Below the pieces are notes generated by a model. That model worked only from the letters and a program-made list of their open reading frames with translations. It ran no database searches and was not told where the DNA came from. Below are positions 39,453 through 49,022 of a stretch of 64,000 nt of DNA, one piece after another; position 1 is the stretch's first letter, and every line of letters starts with the position of its first letter. Source of the DNA: Gammaproteobacteria bacterium RIFCSPHIGHO2_12_FULL_39_24 (GTDB taxonomy: Bacteria > Pseudomonadota > Gammaproteobacteria > Coxiellales > Coxiellaceae); contig MGXZ01000016.1 of the NCBI GenBank assembly GCA_001802455.1, positions 1 through 64,000 on the forward strand, read 5' to 3'. The position numbers were made by a program, and so were the translations under genes.

Positions 39453-40559
39453 ATGACAGCAAATGAAATTGATTTTACAGAATTAAGTGAGCAGATCAAA
39501 GCATGGGCTACAGAATTAGGTTTTGCACAAATGGGCATTACCGATTGCGATACCCAGGATTCCGATGAAAAATTACAAGTCTGGCTTGATAAACATTATC
39601 ATGGCGAAATGCATTATTTGCAAAATAACCGTGAATTACGACAATATCCTGAAAAACTACTTCCCAGCACGCTGCGCATTATTTCAGTACGCATGGATTA
39701 TTTAACCAAAGAACATAATAGTACTGAAATTCTCGAGAAAAATAATAAAGCGTTTATTTCTCGTTACGCATTAGGACGTGATTATCATAAAATAATTCGC
39801 AGCAAATTAAATAAGCTGGCTGAAAAAATAAATGGGGTGATGCGAGAATATCAATTGATTTATCGCGCTTTCACCGACAGCGCACCGATTTTTGAGCGAC
39901 ATTTTGCACGCAAAGCAGGATTAGGTTGGATTGGCAAAAATACTATGATGATGAATCAACAAGCGGGATCTTATTTTTTTCTCGGCGAATTATTCACGAA
40001 TTTACCATTAGTGATTGATGAACCCTTTGCAACTGCGCACTGTGGAACTTGCACAGCATGCATTGATGTCTGTCCCACAAAAGCAATCGTAGCACCCTAT
40101 CAACTCGATGCGCGTAAATGTATTTCGTATTTAACCATTGAACACAAAGGCTCAATCGATCCTCAATTAAGGCCACTCATGGGTAATCGCATTTATGGCT
40201 GCGATGATTGCCAATTATTTTGTCCGTGGAATAAATTTGCGAAATTTTCCAATGAAAAAGATTCTCAACCGCGACACAATTTAAAAGACTCGGATTTAAT
40301 TGAATTGTTTGCATGGGATGAAAAAACATTTCTACAAAAAACGGAAGGCGCTGCGATTCGTCGCGCAGGTTATATTAGCTGGCTGCGTAATATTGCAATT
40401 GCATTGGGTAATGCTGAAAAATCCGATATGATTATTGCGGCATTAAAATCAAGAGAAAATCATGAGTCGGAGATTGTGCGTGAACATGTGTGGTGGGCGC
40501 TACATATTCACACTGGATACCTCACACTGATACCTCCTCAATCGACCAACGCGCTTTAA
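39453..40559 (+). CDS. queG: epoxyqueuosine reductase
   Basis: Last step of queuosine formation in tRNA, cobalamin and Fe-S dependent. 368 residues; a GTG four codons upstream is a possible start. It carries two 4Fe-4S cysteine clusters, CGTCTACIDVCPTKAI and GCDDCQLFCPWNKFA, the first preceded by the catalytic-domain segment RHFARKAGLGWIGKNTMM. Its 3' end overlaps tsaD (convergent) by 38 bases, both coding. Confidence 0.94.
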   Translation: MTANEIDFTELSEQIKAWATELGFAQMGITDCDTQDSDEKLQVWLDKHYHGEMHYLQNNRELRQYPEKLLPSTLRIISVRMDYLTKEHNSTEILEKNNKAFISRYALGRDYHKIIRSKLNKLAEKINGVMREYQLIYRAFTDSAPIFERHFARKAGLGWIGKNTMMMNQQAGSYFFLGELFTNLPLVIDEPFATAHCGTCTACIDVCPTKAIVAPYQLDARKCISYLTIEHKGSIDPQLRPLMGNRIYGCDDCQLFCPWNKFAKFSNEKDSQPRHNLKDSDLIELFAWDEKTFLQKTEGAAIRRAGYISWLRNIAIALGNAEKSDMIIAALKSRENHESEIVREHVWWALHIHTGYLTLIPPQSTNAL

Positions 40560-41529
40560 CATCGGTATTCAAAGCATCACACTCCCCTTGCGATAATCGC
40601 ATCAATCCATTGATCGCCACCATCGCCGCATTGTCCGTGCAGAATTCACGTCGCGGGAAAAATATTTTTTTATCGTGTTTCGTCAAACGATTCGCATGCT
40701 CGCGCAATTTTTCATTGGCTGAAACGCCACCTGCAATCACCAATTGATCGCAATGCATCTCGATTAATGCACGCTCTGATTTTTTCATTACTGTTTCAAT
40801 CACAGCATCTTCAAATGCACGCGCAATATCTGCTTTGAGTTGATCATCCTGATTATTTTTTTGAAATGCAGTGATTGCCGCAGTTTTTAAGCCACTAAAG
40901 CTAAATGCTAATCCGGGTTGATTTAACATCGGGCGCGGAAAAGAAAAACGTTTTGGATTTCCTGATGTCGCGAGTGCTGCTAATGCGGGTCCGCCGGGAT
41001 AGGGTAATCCCAATAATTTAGCGGTCTTATCAAATGCTTCACCCGCCGCGTCATCCACTGTTTCTCCCAATATGCGATAAACACCGTATTTTTCGGCATA
41101 AAGTAACATGGTGTGTCCACCAGAAACCAGCAAGGTCACAAAAGGAAATTCCGGTTTTTCTTTTTCTAACATGACCGCCATGAGATGTGACTCTAAATGG
41201 TGCACGCCCATACTCGGAATATTCCATGCAAAAGCAAGACTGCGCGCAATGGATGCACCCACCATTAACGCGCCAATTAATCCAGGACCGCGTGTGTAAG
41301 CAACACCAGCAATATCTTTTGAAGACAACTGTAATTGCGATAATAATTGCTTTATTAGCGGTAATAATTTTTGAATATGATCGCGTGATGCTAATTCTGG
41401 AACCACGCCACCGTATTTTTTGTGTAAATGAATTTGACTGTGAATTAACTGGCCAAGCAATCCTACGTCACGATCATAAATCGCAACAGCAGTTTCATCG
41501 CATGAGGTTTCGACGCCAAGAATTTTCAA
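40522..41529 (-). CDS. tsaD: tRNA threonylcarbamoyltransferase TsaD
   Basis: Transfers threonylcarbamoyl to A37 of ANN-decoding tRNAs. The 335-residue product starts [16 protein letters not shown] (family signature). It has metal-binding His in [10 protein letters not shown] and nucleotide-binding [10 protein letters not shown] and [11 protein letters not shown]. Its ATG overlaps the mdh stop (41526-41529), so it follows mdh in one transcript. Confidence 0.95.
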   Translation of the reverse strand: MKILGVETSCDETAVAIYDRDVGLLGQLIHSQIHLHKKYGGVVPELASRDHIQKLLPLIKQLLSQLQLSSKDIAGVAYTRGPGLIGALMVGASIARSLAFAWNIPSMGVHHLESHLMAVMLEKEKPEFPFVTLLVSGGHTMLLYAEKYGVYRILGETVDDAAGEAFDKTAKLLGLPYPGGPALAALATSGNPKRFSFPRPMLNQPGLAFSFSGLKTAAITAFQKNNQDDQLKADIARAFEDAVIETVMKKSERALIEMHCDQLVIAGGVSANEKLREHANRLTKHDKKIFFPRREFCTDNAAMVAINGLMRLSQGECDALNTDVKARWSIEEVSV

Positions 41530-42512
41530 ATCAATCCCAATTCTTTCACCGCATCACGCTCTGCACGTAATTCAGTTATTGTCGCTTTCAACTTCTCTTG
41601 TCCAAACGCATTATGCTTCACACCTTCCACCGCAATCACTTTTCCATTTTCAGTGCGACACGGAAACGAAAAAATTAATCCCGCATCAACGCCATACTCA
41701 CCGTGCGATGCACGACACATCGAATAGGCTTTATTTTTAGGAGTTTCGTGATGTAATGTTTTTAAAGAATCAATAACCGCATTCGCGGCCGATGCAGCAG
41801 AAGAGGAACCGCGTGCGGCAATCACAGCAGCACCGCGTTGTTGCACAGTCGGAATAAATGTTTCCGTAAACCATTTTTCATCTTTGATTATCTCTACCGC
41901 TGATTTTCCATTAATTTTTGCATTATAAAAATCGGGGTATTGCGTGGAAGAATGATTTCCCCAGATAATCATATTATCAATATCAGATACCGTGACATTC
42001 GCTTTATGCGCTAATTGCGACACCGCACGATTTTGATCCAACATCGTCATTGCAAAAAAACGATCTTGTGGAATATCTTTTGCGTGATTCATTGCAATTA
42101 AACAATTGGTATTACAAGGATTTCCGACAACCAATATTTTCACATCATTGGCTGCGTTATCATTAGTCGCCTGCCCTTGTGTTTTAAAAATCGCGCCATT
42201 GATTTTTAATAAATCAGCGCGTTCCATACCTTGTTTACGCGGAACGGATCCCACCAGAGTTACGTAATTCACGTCTTTCATCGCCACATTCACATCGTCT
42301 GTCATCACGATATTATTTAATAATGGAAATGCACAATCTTCTAATTCCATTGCAACGCCTTTGAGTGATGGCAATGCGGGCGTGATTTCTAATAAATGTA
42401 AATCCACTTTGGTATCAAGACCAAATACTTGACCGGACGCCAAACGAAATAATAATGCATAACCGATTTGACCAGCAGCGCCGGTAATCGCAATTTTAAC
42501 GAGTTTTTTCAT
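41526..42512 (-). CDS. mdh: malate dehydrogenase
   Basis: NAD-dependent oxidation of malate to oxaloacetate in the TCA cycle. 328 residues from [18 protein letters not shown] (Rossmann [12 protein letters not shown] 7 bases before this ATG, an ATG two codons earlier is too close). [17 protein letters not shown] gives the substrate arginine, [11 protein letters not shown] is the NAD site and [13 protein letters not shown] holds the catalytic His. It is of the 330-residue LDH-like type rather than the 312-residue E. coli type. It overlaps nudE by 17 bases. Confidence 0.94.
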   Translation of the reverse strand: MKKLVKIAITGAAGQIGYALLFRLASGQVFGLDTKVDLHLLEITPALPSLKGVAMELEDCAFPLLNNIVMTDDVNVAMKDVNYVTLVGSVPRKQGMERADLLKINGAIFKTQGQATNDNAANDVKILVVGNPCNTNCLIAMNHAKDIPQDRFFAMTMLDQNRAVSQLAHKANVTVSDIDNMIIWGNHSSTQYPDFYNAKINGKSAVEIIKDEKWFTETFIPTVQQRGAAVIAARGSSSAASAANAVIDSLKTLHHETPKNKAYSMCRASHGEYGVDAGLIFSFPCRTENGKVIAVEGVKHNAFGQEKLKATITELRAERDAVKELGLI

Positions 42513-43044
42513 AAACATTCCTCTCTAGTAATAACACCGCTGCAACACTGCGCGACTCATGAAATTCCGGGTGAGAAAATAATTCAGGAATATTGTTTAT
42601 TTTCCACGGAACGACTTCAATCGGTTCTGGCTCATCACCTTCCAATTTTTGCGGATATAATTTTTTCGCTAACACAATATCCATCATCGCTGGAAAATAA
42701 GCGGGAGACAAACTCCATTTTGCCAAATGAATTAATTCATGCGCACCATAACCAGTTTCTTCCATTAACTCTCGATTAGCAGAAATCAGCGGATCTTCGC
42801 CAGCATCCATCGCCCCTTTTGGAAATCCCACAAAATAGCTATCTGCCGCTGGCGCATATTCACGAATCAATAAAAATGTTTCCTCATCCAACATCGGGAT
42901 AATCATCACCGCTCCTGGATGTCGACCTGCAATACGTTCAAATTTTTGTTCATGACCATTTGAAAAACGCATATGCGTTTCTTCAATCGTAAAAACACGT
43001 GTTTCAGCGAGGATTTTTTTGTCGAGTAAGATAGGATATTTCAT
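42496..43044 (-). CDS. nudE: ADP compounds hydrolase, Nudix
   Basis: Hydrolyses ADP-ribose, Ap3A and NADH-type dinucleotides. 182 residues, near E. coli NudE (186). The Nudix box reads [23 protein letters not shown], matching G-x5-E-x7-REUxEExG. In the 47 bases upstream the only feature is a (CTGATAA)n repeat, so the ATG lacks a clear Shine-Dalgarno. Confidence 0.88.
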   Translation of the reverse strand: MKYPILLDKKILAETRVFTIEETHMRFSNGHEQKFERIAGRHPGAVMIIPMLDEETFLLIREYAPAADSYFVGFPKGAMDAGEDPLISANRELMEETGYGAHELIHLAKWSLSPAYFPAMMDIVLAKKLYPQKLEGDEPEPIEVVPWKINNIPELFSHPEFHESRSVAAVLLLERNVYEKTR

Positions 43045-43050
43045 ATACGG

Positions 43051-43085
43051 TTATCAGTTATCAGTTATCAGTTATCAGTTATCAG
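43051..43085 (-). repeat. (CTGATAA)5 heptamer repeat
   Basis: Five perfect units, written TTATCAG on the plus strand, with a sixth partial one. It is the longest array of this family in the window. It separates the L,D-transpeptidase stop from the nudE start. Confidence 0.9.
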
Positions 43086-43110
43086 TTATCCTTAGATTAG
43101 ATTACAGAAC

Positions 43111-43860
43111 CTACTTTGCTACAACCACTTCCGTTCCCAATTGCACAAACTCTTGATTCAACCACTTCGCATCTGACTTAAATAATCGAACGCAGCCGGC
43201 ACTTCGATTAATAAAACCCGATAAAGTAGAATAATGCATTGCCGCGCCGCCATGGAAGTACATGCAATAAGGCATGGGGTCGCCGCCATGTGTTTCCAGC
43301 GGAAATTCATGTGAAATACAGTCTTTTCCTTCAGAGCGAAACACTCTAAATTTGCCGATCGCTGTTGAACAATCACCGTCTGAATCGTAACATTTTTTTC
43401 GACCACTGCTTACCGGCCCCCAATACAATAAATTTCCCTTGGCATTATAGGCGCCAAATGCAAAACGACTTAAGCTGATATAAACCAATTTTTTTTCATG
43501 TGTGTTCATGTGTTTTGGTAATGGTGACATATCCATGTAAGTGGTTTTGGTAAAATCTTTTGGAACCACAATCCAATTTCGATACACTAACGCTACATTC
43601 GTGCGATTCAAGCGCATCACTGTTTCGCGTTGTTGAAAATCAGGAAACAGAGTATACCAGGTGTCATCCTTCCCCACTTTGCGACAATAATATTCTGGTT
43701 GATCACACAAGGTTTGTCCGTAATTCGTCGCGCTCGCTGCTGCTTCTTGCGCCGCATACACTTCTGGCGCAACTTCAACGCCACTGTCATCTGCGAATAG
43801 TGTTACAGAAGGCGAAATACATAACGCACAATAAAATAAAAAACGAAAACACTTATCCAC
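43111..43860 (-). CDS. L,D-transpeptidase (YkuD family)
   Basis: Periplasmic enzyme that cross-links or trims peptidoglycan. 249 residues from the GTG at 43860, chosen because GGGAGT repeat sequence puts GGAG 7 bases before it and a signal peptide follows at once (KCFRFLFYCALCISPSVTLFA). A longer frame (ATG at 43908) is possible. The catalytic block FHGGAAMHYSTLSGFINRSAGCVRLF holds the His and Cys of the YkuD site, with SAGC in place of the more common SHGC. A LysM-like region RKVGKDDTWYTLFPDF precedes it. Confidence 0.85.
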   Translation of the reverse strand: MDKCFRFLFYCALCISPSVTLFADDSGVEVAPEVYAAQEAAASATNYGQTLCDQPEYYCRKVGKDDTWYTLFPDFQQRETVMRLNRTNVALVYRNWIVVPKDFTKTTYMDMSPLPKHMNTHEKKLVYISLSRFAFGAYNAKGNLLYWGPVSSGRKKCYDSDGDCSTAIGKFRVFRSEGKDCISHEFPLETHGGDPMPYCMYFHGGAAMHYSTLSGFINRSAGCVRLFKSDAKWLNQEFVQLGTEVVVAK

Positions 43861-43936
43861 ACTTCCACTCCCGCTGCTTACCAAAAATATGATACCGTGT
43901 GGCGGCATTATACGTATAGAAAAATAATGAGTCACA

Positions 43937-45088
43937 ATGAATTTTGCTGTTATCCCATTAAGTTTATACATTCATATTCCCTGGTGCGTGAAAAAATGTC
44001 CTTACTGCGACTTTAATTCTCATGCGGCAGCTTCTGAGCTGCCCGAAAAGGCCTATATCAATCAATTGCTGATGGATTTGCAAACACAACTACATTTTGT
44101 ACAAAACCGCTCAATTGAAAGCATTTTTATCGGCGGCGGCACACCCAGTTTGTTTTCTGCAAAAGCCTATGCAGAGTTATTTTCACAATTAAAACAAATG
44201 ATCATGATTCCTGATCATTGCGAAATCACCTTAGAAGCCAACCCCGGCACAACGGATACAGATCGTTTTGCTGGTTATTTTGATGCGGGAATCAATCGCA
44301 TTTCTATCGGCGTACAAAGTTTTCAAGATACAAAATTAAAAGCGCTGGGACGCATACATGAATTTGAGCATGCCAAAAAATCTGTAAAACAAGCACAAGC
44401 AGCGGGATTTAAACGAATTAATATTGATTTGATGTTTGGATTATCGAATCAAACTATTTCAGATGCGTTATATGATTTGAAAACAGCAATAGATTTATCA
44501 CCAACCCATCTTTCGTGGTATCAACTCACACTCGAACCCAATACTTTTTTTTATCGCTTTCCACCGATTTTGCCTGATGACGATTATCGTTTTGAAATTC
44601 AAGAAGCGGGGCGAGCATTGCTGCGTGACAATCATTTTATGCAATACGAAATTTCAGCCTATTCCAAAAATAATCCTTGCCGACACAATTTAAATTATTG
44701 GTTGTTTGGCGACTATTTGGGAATTGGCGCGGGTGCGCACGGAAAAATATCCATCAGAAGCTCGCACGGTAGTGCGAGCGCAATCATCAGACGAAACAGT
44801 CTCAAACATCCCAAACAATATTTAGCCGCAACAGCAGACAATATCGCACTCACAAAAATAGTTTCACAAAAAGAATTACCATTAGAATTCATGATGAATG
44901 CCTTGAGATTATTTCAACCCATTTCCATTGCATTATTTGAAGCAAGAACAGGTTTACCATTTTTAGTGATTAAAAAAGAAATGCTGAAAGCGGTTGAGAT
45001 GGGATTTTTAGTAGTAGACAAAAATAATTTTCAAGTTACCAAAAAGGGGTGTTTGTTTTTAAATGAGCTGTTGGAGATATTTTTGTGA
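43937..45088 (+). CDS. hemW: radical SAM heme chaperone HemW
   Basis: Formerly called oxygen-independent coproporphyrinogen III oxidase-like. 383 residues. Cys17, Cys21 and Cys24 form the radical-SAM CxxxCxxC site (PWCVKKCPYCDF). The family GGGTPS (SAM binding) and RISIGVQSFQDTKLKALGR follow, then the HemN-type C-terminal domain. The extra fourth Cys of true HemN (CxxxCxxCxC) is absent, which supports HemW. The start ATG has no strong ribosome site. Confidence 0.9.
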   Translation: MNFAVIPLSLYIHIPWCVKKCPYCDFNSHAAASELPEKAYINQLLMDLQTQLHFVQNRSIESIFIGGGTPSLFSAKAYAELFSQLKQMIMIPDHCEITLEANPGTTDTDRFAGYFDAGINRISIGVQSFQDTKLKALGRIHEFEHAKKSVKQAQAAGFKRINIDLMFGLSNQTISDALYDLKTAIDLSPTHLSWYQLTLEPNTFFYRFPPILPDDDYRFEIQEAGRALLRDNHFMQYEISAYSKNNPCRHNLNYWLFGDYLGIGAGAHGKISIRSSHGSASAIIRRNSLKHPKQYLAATADNIALTKIVSQKELPLEFMMNALRLFQPISIALFEARTGLPFLVIKKEMLKAVEMGFLVVDKNNFQVTKKGCLFLNELLEIFL

Positions 45089-45224
45089 TGCCAACACTCG
45101 GTTTTCGCTCGAGACTCCTTCCTTAAAATATCGTTAAATTATGGAACTTTTGTTTTTTTTCTAGACATAACGGCTTTGCCCGATTCTAATGGGCGATGAG
45201 TAATTACAAAATGAATATATCGCT
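45089..45224. other. leader of the unknown 45.2-kb gene
   Basis: 136 bases with no gene. A small stem GCCC/GGGC (about 45178-45196) and T/A-rich stretches are the only features; a promoter for the following gene is expected here but no confident -35/-10 pair was recognised. Confidence 0.35.
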
Positions 45225-46385
45225 ATGAGCCGCTCCTCTGCTAACGATTCAGCCACCTTTCGCTCCATTCAATCACCCGATGCTGTGATTTCACAAATTG
45301 AGGTTAGTCCAGCGGGTGTTGTCACTCTTTATTTTTCTCTTACAAGAAATGTAGAGGCACGTGCGTTTCTCGAATATGTGCGACGATTAAAATTATTTAT
45401 GCGCTGTGCGAATTTAAGTGATCTCACGAAAATTTTCAGTACACAGCATCCACTTGTTGAGCATACACGGATTGAAGAAGATGGGTATGCACGGATCAAG
45501 GGAGATGATCCCTTGCATGATGTGCTAATGAGTCCTCATAGTGAAGAAGTAGACGGACAGCACATGCACCTTACATCGCAAGCACCGGTGACACCAGATG
45601 AAGTTGCATGCATTTTGCAACAATTGGAAACGATATTAAAATTGGGTCCTGAGACACGACAAAAATTATTAAAGAAGTATAAGGAAAAAATATTTCTCAT
45701 GCTCGATGCTCGAAGAGCGAAATGCTTTGCTCATGCATCTCCAACTGATCGAAGAATATTTGCGCAATTTGATACAAATAACTTTGATCCAAACGCTCCT
45801 ATGCTGAGTTTTCCCTCAGAATTGATTGTCGCAGATTACAGAATGCATTTAGAAATTCACCAAAGAGGCATTCAAGCAGCGCGCGAAAAAATATTGGAAC
45901 AACTGTGCGATGCGGATTTTTATTGCAGAAATAAAGGAACGTTCAACTATTTCTTTCAATTATGTAATTCATCCGCGCAATCTGCTGGCGCGGGATTTGC
46001 AGTTGAATGTGTCACGAAAATGACAACACATGTTGGTTTACTTCAAGAAAAAAATGCGCGTAGGATAGTATCATTTTGCATAATGATGTTTGGTTTATAT
46101 TATGCATTTTCATTTCTTAATCTTATTTTTAATCTGGTATTGACTTTACTAACCGAAGGTGGCAATAAAATAACTAAAGGCATGGCACAATCCGCACTGC
46201 TTGTGTTTGCATTATTTAATTCTGAGGATTGGCTTGCAATGTTGATTTCTATTGGTGCCGCAGACATGGGAAGAAAGGCAGCGCAAACGATGCATTCATA
46301 TTTTTTCCCACCAAAAAAGCTTCAGCAGGAACCAGTGCTGCTAACCAGTCAACAAGATGCGTCTTATCAACCCAAGACAGCATAG
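45225..46385 (+). CDS. unknown protein with C-terminal membrane hairpin
   Basis: 386 residues; no family recognised. Residues 1-280 look soluble and mixed alpha/beta, with an acidic middle (GDDPLHDVLMSPHSEEVDGQ), helix-rich text from 120 on and scattered Cys. Residues about 281-310 (IVSFCIMMFGLYYAFSFLNL onward) and about 320-345 are two hydrophobic segments joined by EGGNKITKG. A polar Gln/Pro-rich tail of about 40 residues follows. There is no signal peptide. Such layouts occur in host-directed effectors of intracellular gammaproteobacteria, but nothing here proves it. It stands alone, with opposite-strand DUF2797 ending 2 bases beyond its stop. Confidence 0.8.
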   Translation: MSRSSANDSATFRSIQSPDAVISQIEVSPAGVVTLYFSLTRNVEARAFLEYVRRLKLFMRCANLSDLTKIFSTQHPLVEHTRIEEDGYARIKGDDPLHDVLMSPHSEEVDGQHMHLTSQAPVTPDEVACILQQLETILKLGPETRQKLLKKYKEKIFLMLDARRAKCFAHASPTDRRIFAQFDTNNFDPNAPMLSFPSELIVADYRMHLEIHQRGIQAAREKILEQLCDADFYCRNKGTFNYFFQLCNSSAQSAGAGFAVECVTKMTTHVGLLQEKNARRIVSFCIMMFGLYYAFSFLNLIFNLVLTLLTEGGNKITKGMAQSALLVFALFNSEDWLAMLISIGAADMGRKAAQTMHSYFFPPKKLQQEPVLLTSQQDASYQPKTA

Positions 46386-46386
46386 T

Positions 46387-47199
46387 TTATAAAAAACAAA
46401 CAGAATACCCCCCAAACTTTCTGATATTTAAAACGCCGATATCTAACAACAGATACTGGCCTTTAATTCCCAACAAAATACCTTCAATTTTGGGCGTTTT
46501 ATCAAAAGACAACGCGGTTATTTTTTTGGGATATTCCATCACGGGATAATCCAATGTCACGCTATTTTTATCATCCAACAAAATAATTTGATCGGGATAT
46601 TTTTTTAAAAGTGGCGCGAGTGTTTTTTCAGCTTGCGATAACAATAATTTTTTTTCAGATAATAAATCAAGTGGTGCAACTTGATTCATTAACATCACAC
46701 GCCAGTTTGTTTTATCGGTCACAAAATTTTTCAATGCCACTTCAATTAAACCCGCTTGATAACGATTACTGGTTTTAAAAATCGGTAACGCTTGCGCCGC
46801 ACCTTGATCCATCCAACGTGAAGGGATATTTTTCATGCGCGTGATACCCACTTTTAATCCAGAAGTATTCGCTAAATACACAATATGTTCTTGATGACAT
46901 TGTTGATGTGCCCAATCATTCTGCGGGCAACCTGTCTCCACTAAACAGCGCTCTGGGAAAATCATGCAATTATTGCATTCATTGATTTTTTGCATGCAAG
47001 GAAAACAATAGCCCTGTTGAAAACTTTTTGTAATCTTGCGATCGCATTGAATGCAGTGAATTTCGTTTAAAAATTCGAGGGTGATTTTTTTATTTAAAAA
47101 TAAGTTTACATTTATTTTTTGATTATCAAAAATTAATTCATATTGAATGGGGTGCGCATCATAAACCAACATCTTGTGCAGATAACCCTGTGCGCTCAT
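46387..47199 (-). CDS. DUF2797 family protein
   Basis: 270 residues from the ATG giving MSAQGYLHKML; the frame stays open to 47241 through repeat-derived sequence. It has two treble-clef-like cysteine groups (CIQCDRKITKSFQQGYCFPC; CNNCMIFPERCLVETGCPQ) and then HIVYLANTSGLKVGITRMKNIPSRWMDQGA, the conserved DUF2797 block. That block resembles a GIY-YIG-like fold with YLA...KVGIT. Function unknown. It lies behind the ferredoxin-like gene and fabV on the same strand. Confidence 0.85.
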   Translation of the reverse strand: MSAQGYLHKMLVYDAHPIQYELIFDNQKINVNLFLNKKITLEFLNEIHCIQCDRKITKSFQQGYCFPCMQKINECNNCMIFPERCLVETGCPQNDWAHQQCHQEHIVYLANTSGLKVGITRMKNIPSRWMDQGAAQALPIFKTSNRYQAGLIEVALKNFVTDKTNWRVMLMNQVAPLDLLSEKKLLLSQAEKTLAPLLKKYPDQIILLDDKNSVTLDYPVMEYPKKITALSFDKTPKIEGILLGIKGQYLLLDIGVLNIRKFGGYSVCFL

Positions 47200-47227
47200 G
47201 CTGACACATACGCTTCTGACATATTTC

Positions 47228-47247
47228 TCCCCCACTCCCACTCACAC
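47228..47247. repeat. (GGGAGT)n tract
   Basis: On the minus strand it reads GTGAGTGGGAGTGGGGGAG. It lies across the end of the ferredoxin-like gene and the leader of the DUF2797 gene. Confidence 0.7.
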
Positions 47248-47550
47248 TGTTATCCTAAACTCTTCCACCGGCTTTCCACCGATCAAATGCTCTTGAATAA
47301 TTCTTTCTAACACTGCTGGTGTGCAGTGTTGATACCAAACTCCATCGGGATAAACGACGGCAATCGGACCATCACAACACACTCGCAAACAATTTACTTT
47401 GCTGCGACAAATACCACTTTCAATCGTTAAATTTAATTCATCCAAGCGATACTTTAAAAATTCCCACGATTGCAATCCCGCTTCACGTGTGCAACATTGT
47501 GGTTTCGTTTGATCGCAACATAAAAAAATATGATGGCGAATTTTACTCAC
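47242..47550 (-). CDS. thioredoxin-like 2Fe-2S ferredoxin
   Basis: 102 residues from the GTG giving [11 protein letters not shown]. An upstream GTG at 47568, overlapping the fabV stop (GTGA), is equally open and would add SGSGS encoded by a repeat. The pattern CC...CC...[25 protein letters not shown] matches small (2Fe-2S) ferredoxin-domain proteins of thioredoxin fold. Electron partner unknown. It sits between fabV and DUF2797. Confidence 0.82.
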   Translation of the reverse strand: MSKIRHHIFLCCDQTKPQCCTREAGLQSWEFLKYRLDELNLTIESGICRSKVNCLRVCCDGPIAVVYPDGVWYQHCTPAVLERIIQEHLIGGKPVEEFRITV

Positions 47551-47568
47551 ACTCCCACTCCCACTCAC
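47548..47568. repeat. (GGGAGT)n tract at the fabV/ferredoxin junction
   Basis: On the minus strand the tract is GTGAGTGGGAGTGGGAGTGTG. It overlaps the fabV stop codon and places GGAG 7 bases before the GTG at 47550. Confidence 0.75.
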
Positions 47569-48743
47569 ACATTAATATTTACATCTTGAGAATAATCCAC
47601 GCCATCCACTTCAAAACCAAACAATTTATAAAAATCGTGACGATAACTTTTTAAATCACTTAATGCATACACATTGTCGGTCGAAATCATTCTCCAAATA
47701 TCAGCCACTTTTTTCTGAACGTCATCTTGCATTTCCAAATCATCAATACGCACACGCTGTTCTTCGTCTACTTTAATTTCATCACCCGTATAAACAACAT
47801 CATGTAATAAACGGTAAATTTGTTCAACACATCCTTCATGCGTTTTTTTCTCTTTCATGATTTTAAATAAAATCGACATGTAAAGCGGCACAACCGGAAT
47901 GGCAGAACTCGCTTGTGTTACCAATGCTTTATTCACAGAAACAAACGCACGACCATTATTTTTTGATAATGGTTGATTTAATTGATGAGCGGTTGCCAAC
48001 AAATCATCTTTCGCTTTACCAATAGTGCCATTTTTATAAATCGCATGCGTTAATTCAGGGCCAACATAGCTGTAAGCAAACGTGATCGCGTCATCCGATA
48101 ACACATTTTCTTTTCGTAATTCATCGATCCACATTTTCCAATCTTCACCCCCCATTACCGCAACAGTATGAGCGATTTCTTCTGGAGAAGCAGGTTCAAT
48201 AATCACGTCGCTCACCACACCCGTTAATGGATCTACTGTTTTATTTTTATAAACTTCGCCAATGGGTTTTAATACAGAATTAAATATCTCGCCTGTTTTG
48301 GGATGTATACGACGCGGTGATGCCAAACTGTAAACCACCAAATCTATTTTCCCCAAATCTGATTTAATTAAATCGACAACTTGTTTTTTAATCTCATCTG
48401 AAAAGGCATCGCCATTAATACTTTTTGCATACCGTCCATCGCGATGCGCAATTTTTTCAAACGCAGTTGAGTTATACCAGCCGGCTGTTGCAGTGCGTTT
48501 ATCCGTTGCGGGTCTTTCAAAAAACACACCGATTGTTTTTGCATTAGCGCCGTACGTTACCGCAATACGTGACGCCAAACCATATCCGGTTGATGCGCCA
48601 ATCACTAATACATTTTTGGGTGCGTTGTTGGTTAACGCTGGTTTTGATTTAACATAATTAATTTGCGCTAATACATTGTTATAACATCCAGTAGGATGGG
48701 CCGTTGTACAGATAAATCCGCGGACTTTTGGTTCGACGATCAT
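47565..48743 (-). CDS. fabV: trans-2-enoyl-ACP/CoA reductase FabV
   Basis: NADH-dependent last step of the fatty-acid elongation cycle; naturally triclosan-tolerant type. 392 residues from [20 protein letters not shown] (GGAG 6 bases before the ATG). The NADH site is [17 protein letters not shown], the catalytic YSLASPRR is followed by the family Tyr-x8-Lys motif in [10 protein letters not shown]. The frame runs 39 codons further upstream through a GGGAGT repeat (read as TLPLPLPL), which is rejected. It heads the fabV-ferredoxin-DUF2797 run. Confidence 0.95.
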   Translation of the reverse strand: MIVEPKVRGFICTTAHPTGCYNNVLAQINYVKSKPALTNNAPKNVLVIGASTGYGLASRIAVTYGANAKTIGVFFERPATDKRTATAGWYNSTAFEKIAHRDGRYAKSINGDAFSDEIKKQVVDLIKSDLGKIDLVVYSLASPRRIHPKTGEIFNSVLKPIGEVYKNKTVDPLTGVVSDVIIEPASPEEIAHTVAVMGGEDWKMWIDELRKENVLSDDAITFAYSYVGPELTHAIYKNGTIGKAKDDLLATAHQLNQPLSKNNGRAFVSVNKALVTQASSAIPVVPLYMSILFKIMKEKKTHEGCVEQIYRLLHDVVYTGDEIKVDEEQRVRIDDLEMQDDVQKKVADIWRMISTDNVYALSDLKSYRHDFYKLFGFEVDGVDYSQDVNINV

Positions 48744-48779
48744 GGGTAACTCCGGAAAATAAAAATCGAAGTTTAGCAT

Positions 48780-48800
48780 TAGTGGGAGTGGGAGTGGGAG
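48780..48800. repeat. (GGGAGT)3 tract
   Basis: Plus strand AGTGGGAGTGGGAGTGGGAGT, between fabV and the 4.5S RNA gene. It is the cleanest copy of this family. Confidence 0.85.
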
Positions 48801-48880
48801 TGTTTCGAGAAAAGCACCATTTGGTATAGTCAATTTCTTGAAAGTCCGATAGAATCCCACTCTCAGTTGTTTTTAAAAGA

Positions 48881-48989
48881 GTGGTCATGGAGGTCACTTC
48901 GCAACGATAGGTTGCAAACTCCGCCAGGCCTGGAAGGGAGCAACGGTAGCGACAGACTCGTGTGCTGAATCATGGCTTCCGTGATCACC
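48881..48989 (+). ncRNA. ffs: 4.5S signal recognition particle RNA
   Basis: The conserved SRP core CCGCCAGGCCTGGAAGGGAG, followed by CAACGGTAGC and GACAGACTCGTGTGCTG, is present. The ends pair: GTGGTCATGGAGG (48881-48893) with CTTCCGTGATCAC (48976-48988), 13 bp with G-U pairs, closing a hairpin of about 109 bases, close to E. coli 4.5S (114). CCCTTTTG follows as a probable terminator. The place just before dnaX is the usual one in gammaproteobacteria. Ends are good to a few bases. Confidence 0.9.
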
Positions 48990-49022
48990 CTTTTGAGAAT
49001 AGTATTAACTCGAGAAAAATGC

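Noticed and set aside
38606-39538. A longer NnrD start adding 34 residues
   Set aside because: The extra residues lie inside divergent queG, and the family N-terminus fits the ATG at 39436.
48744-48860. N-terminal extension of FabV including TLPLPLPL
   Set aside because: It is encoded by the GGGAGT tract; the family N-terminus [10 protein letters not shown] has its own GGAG ribosome site.
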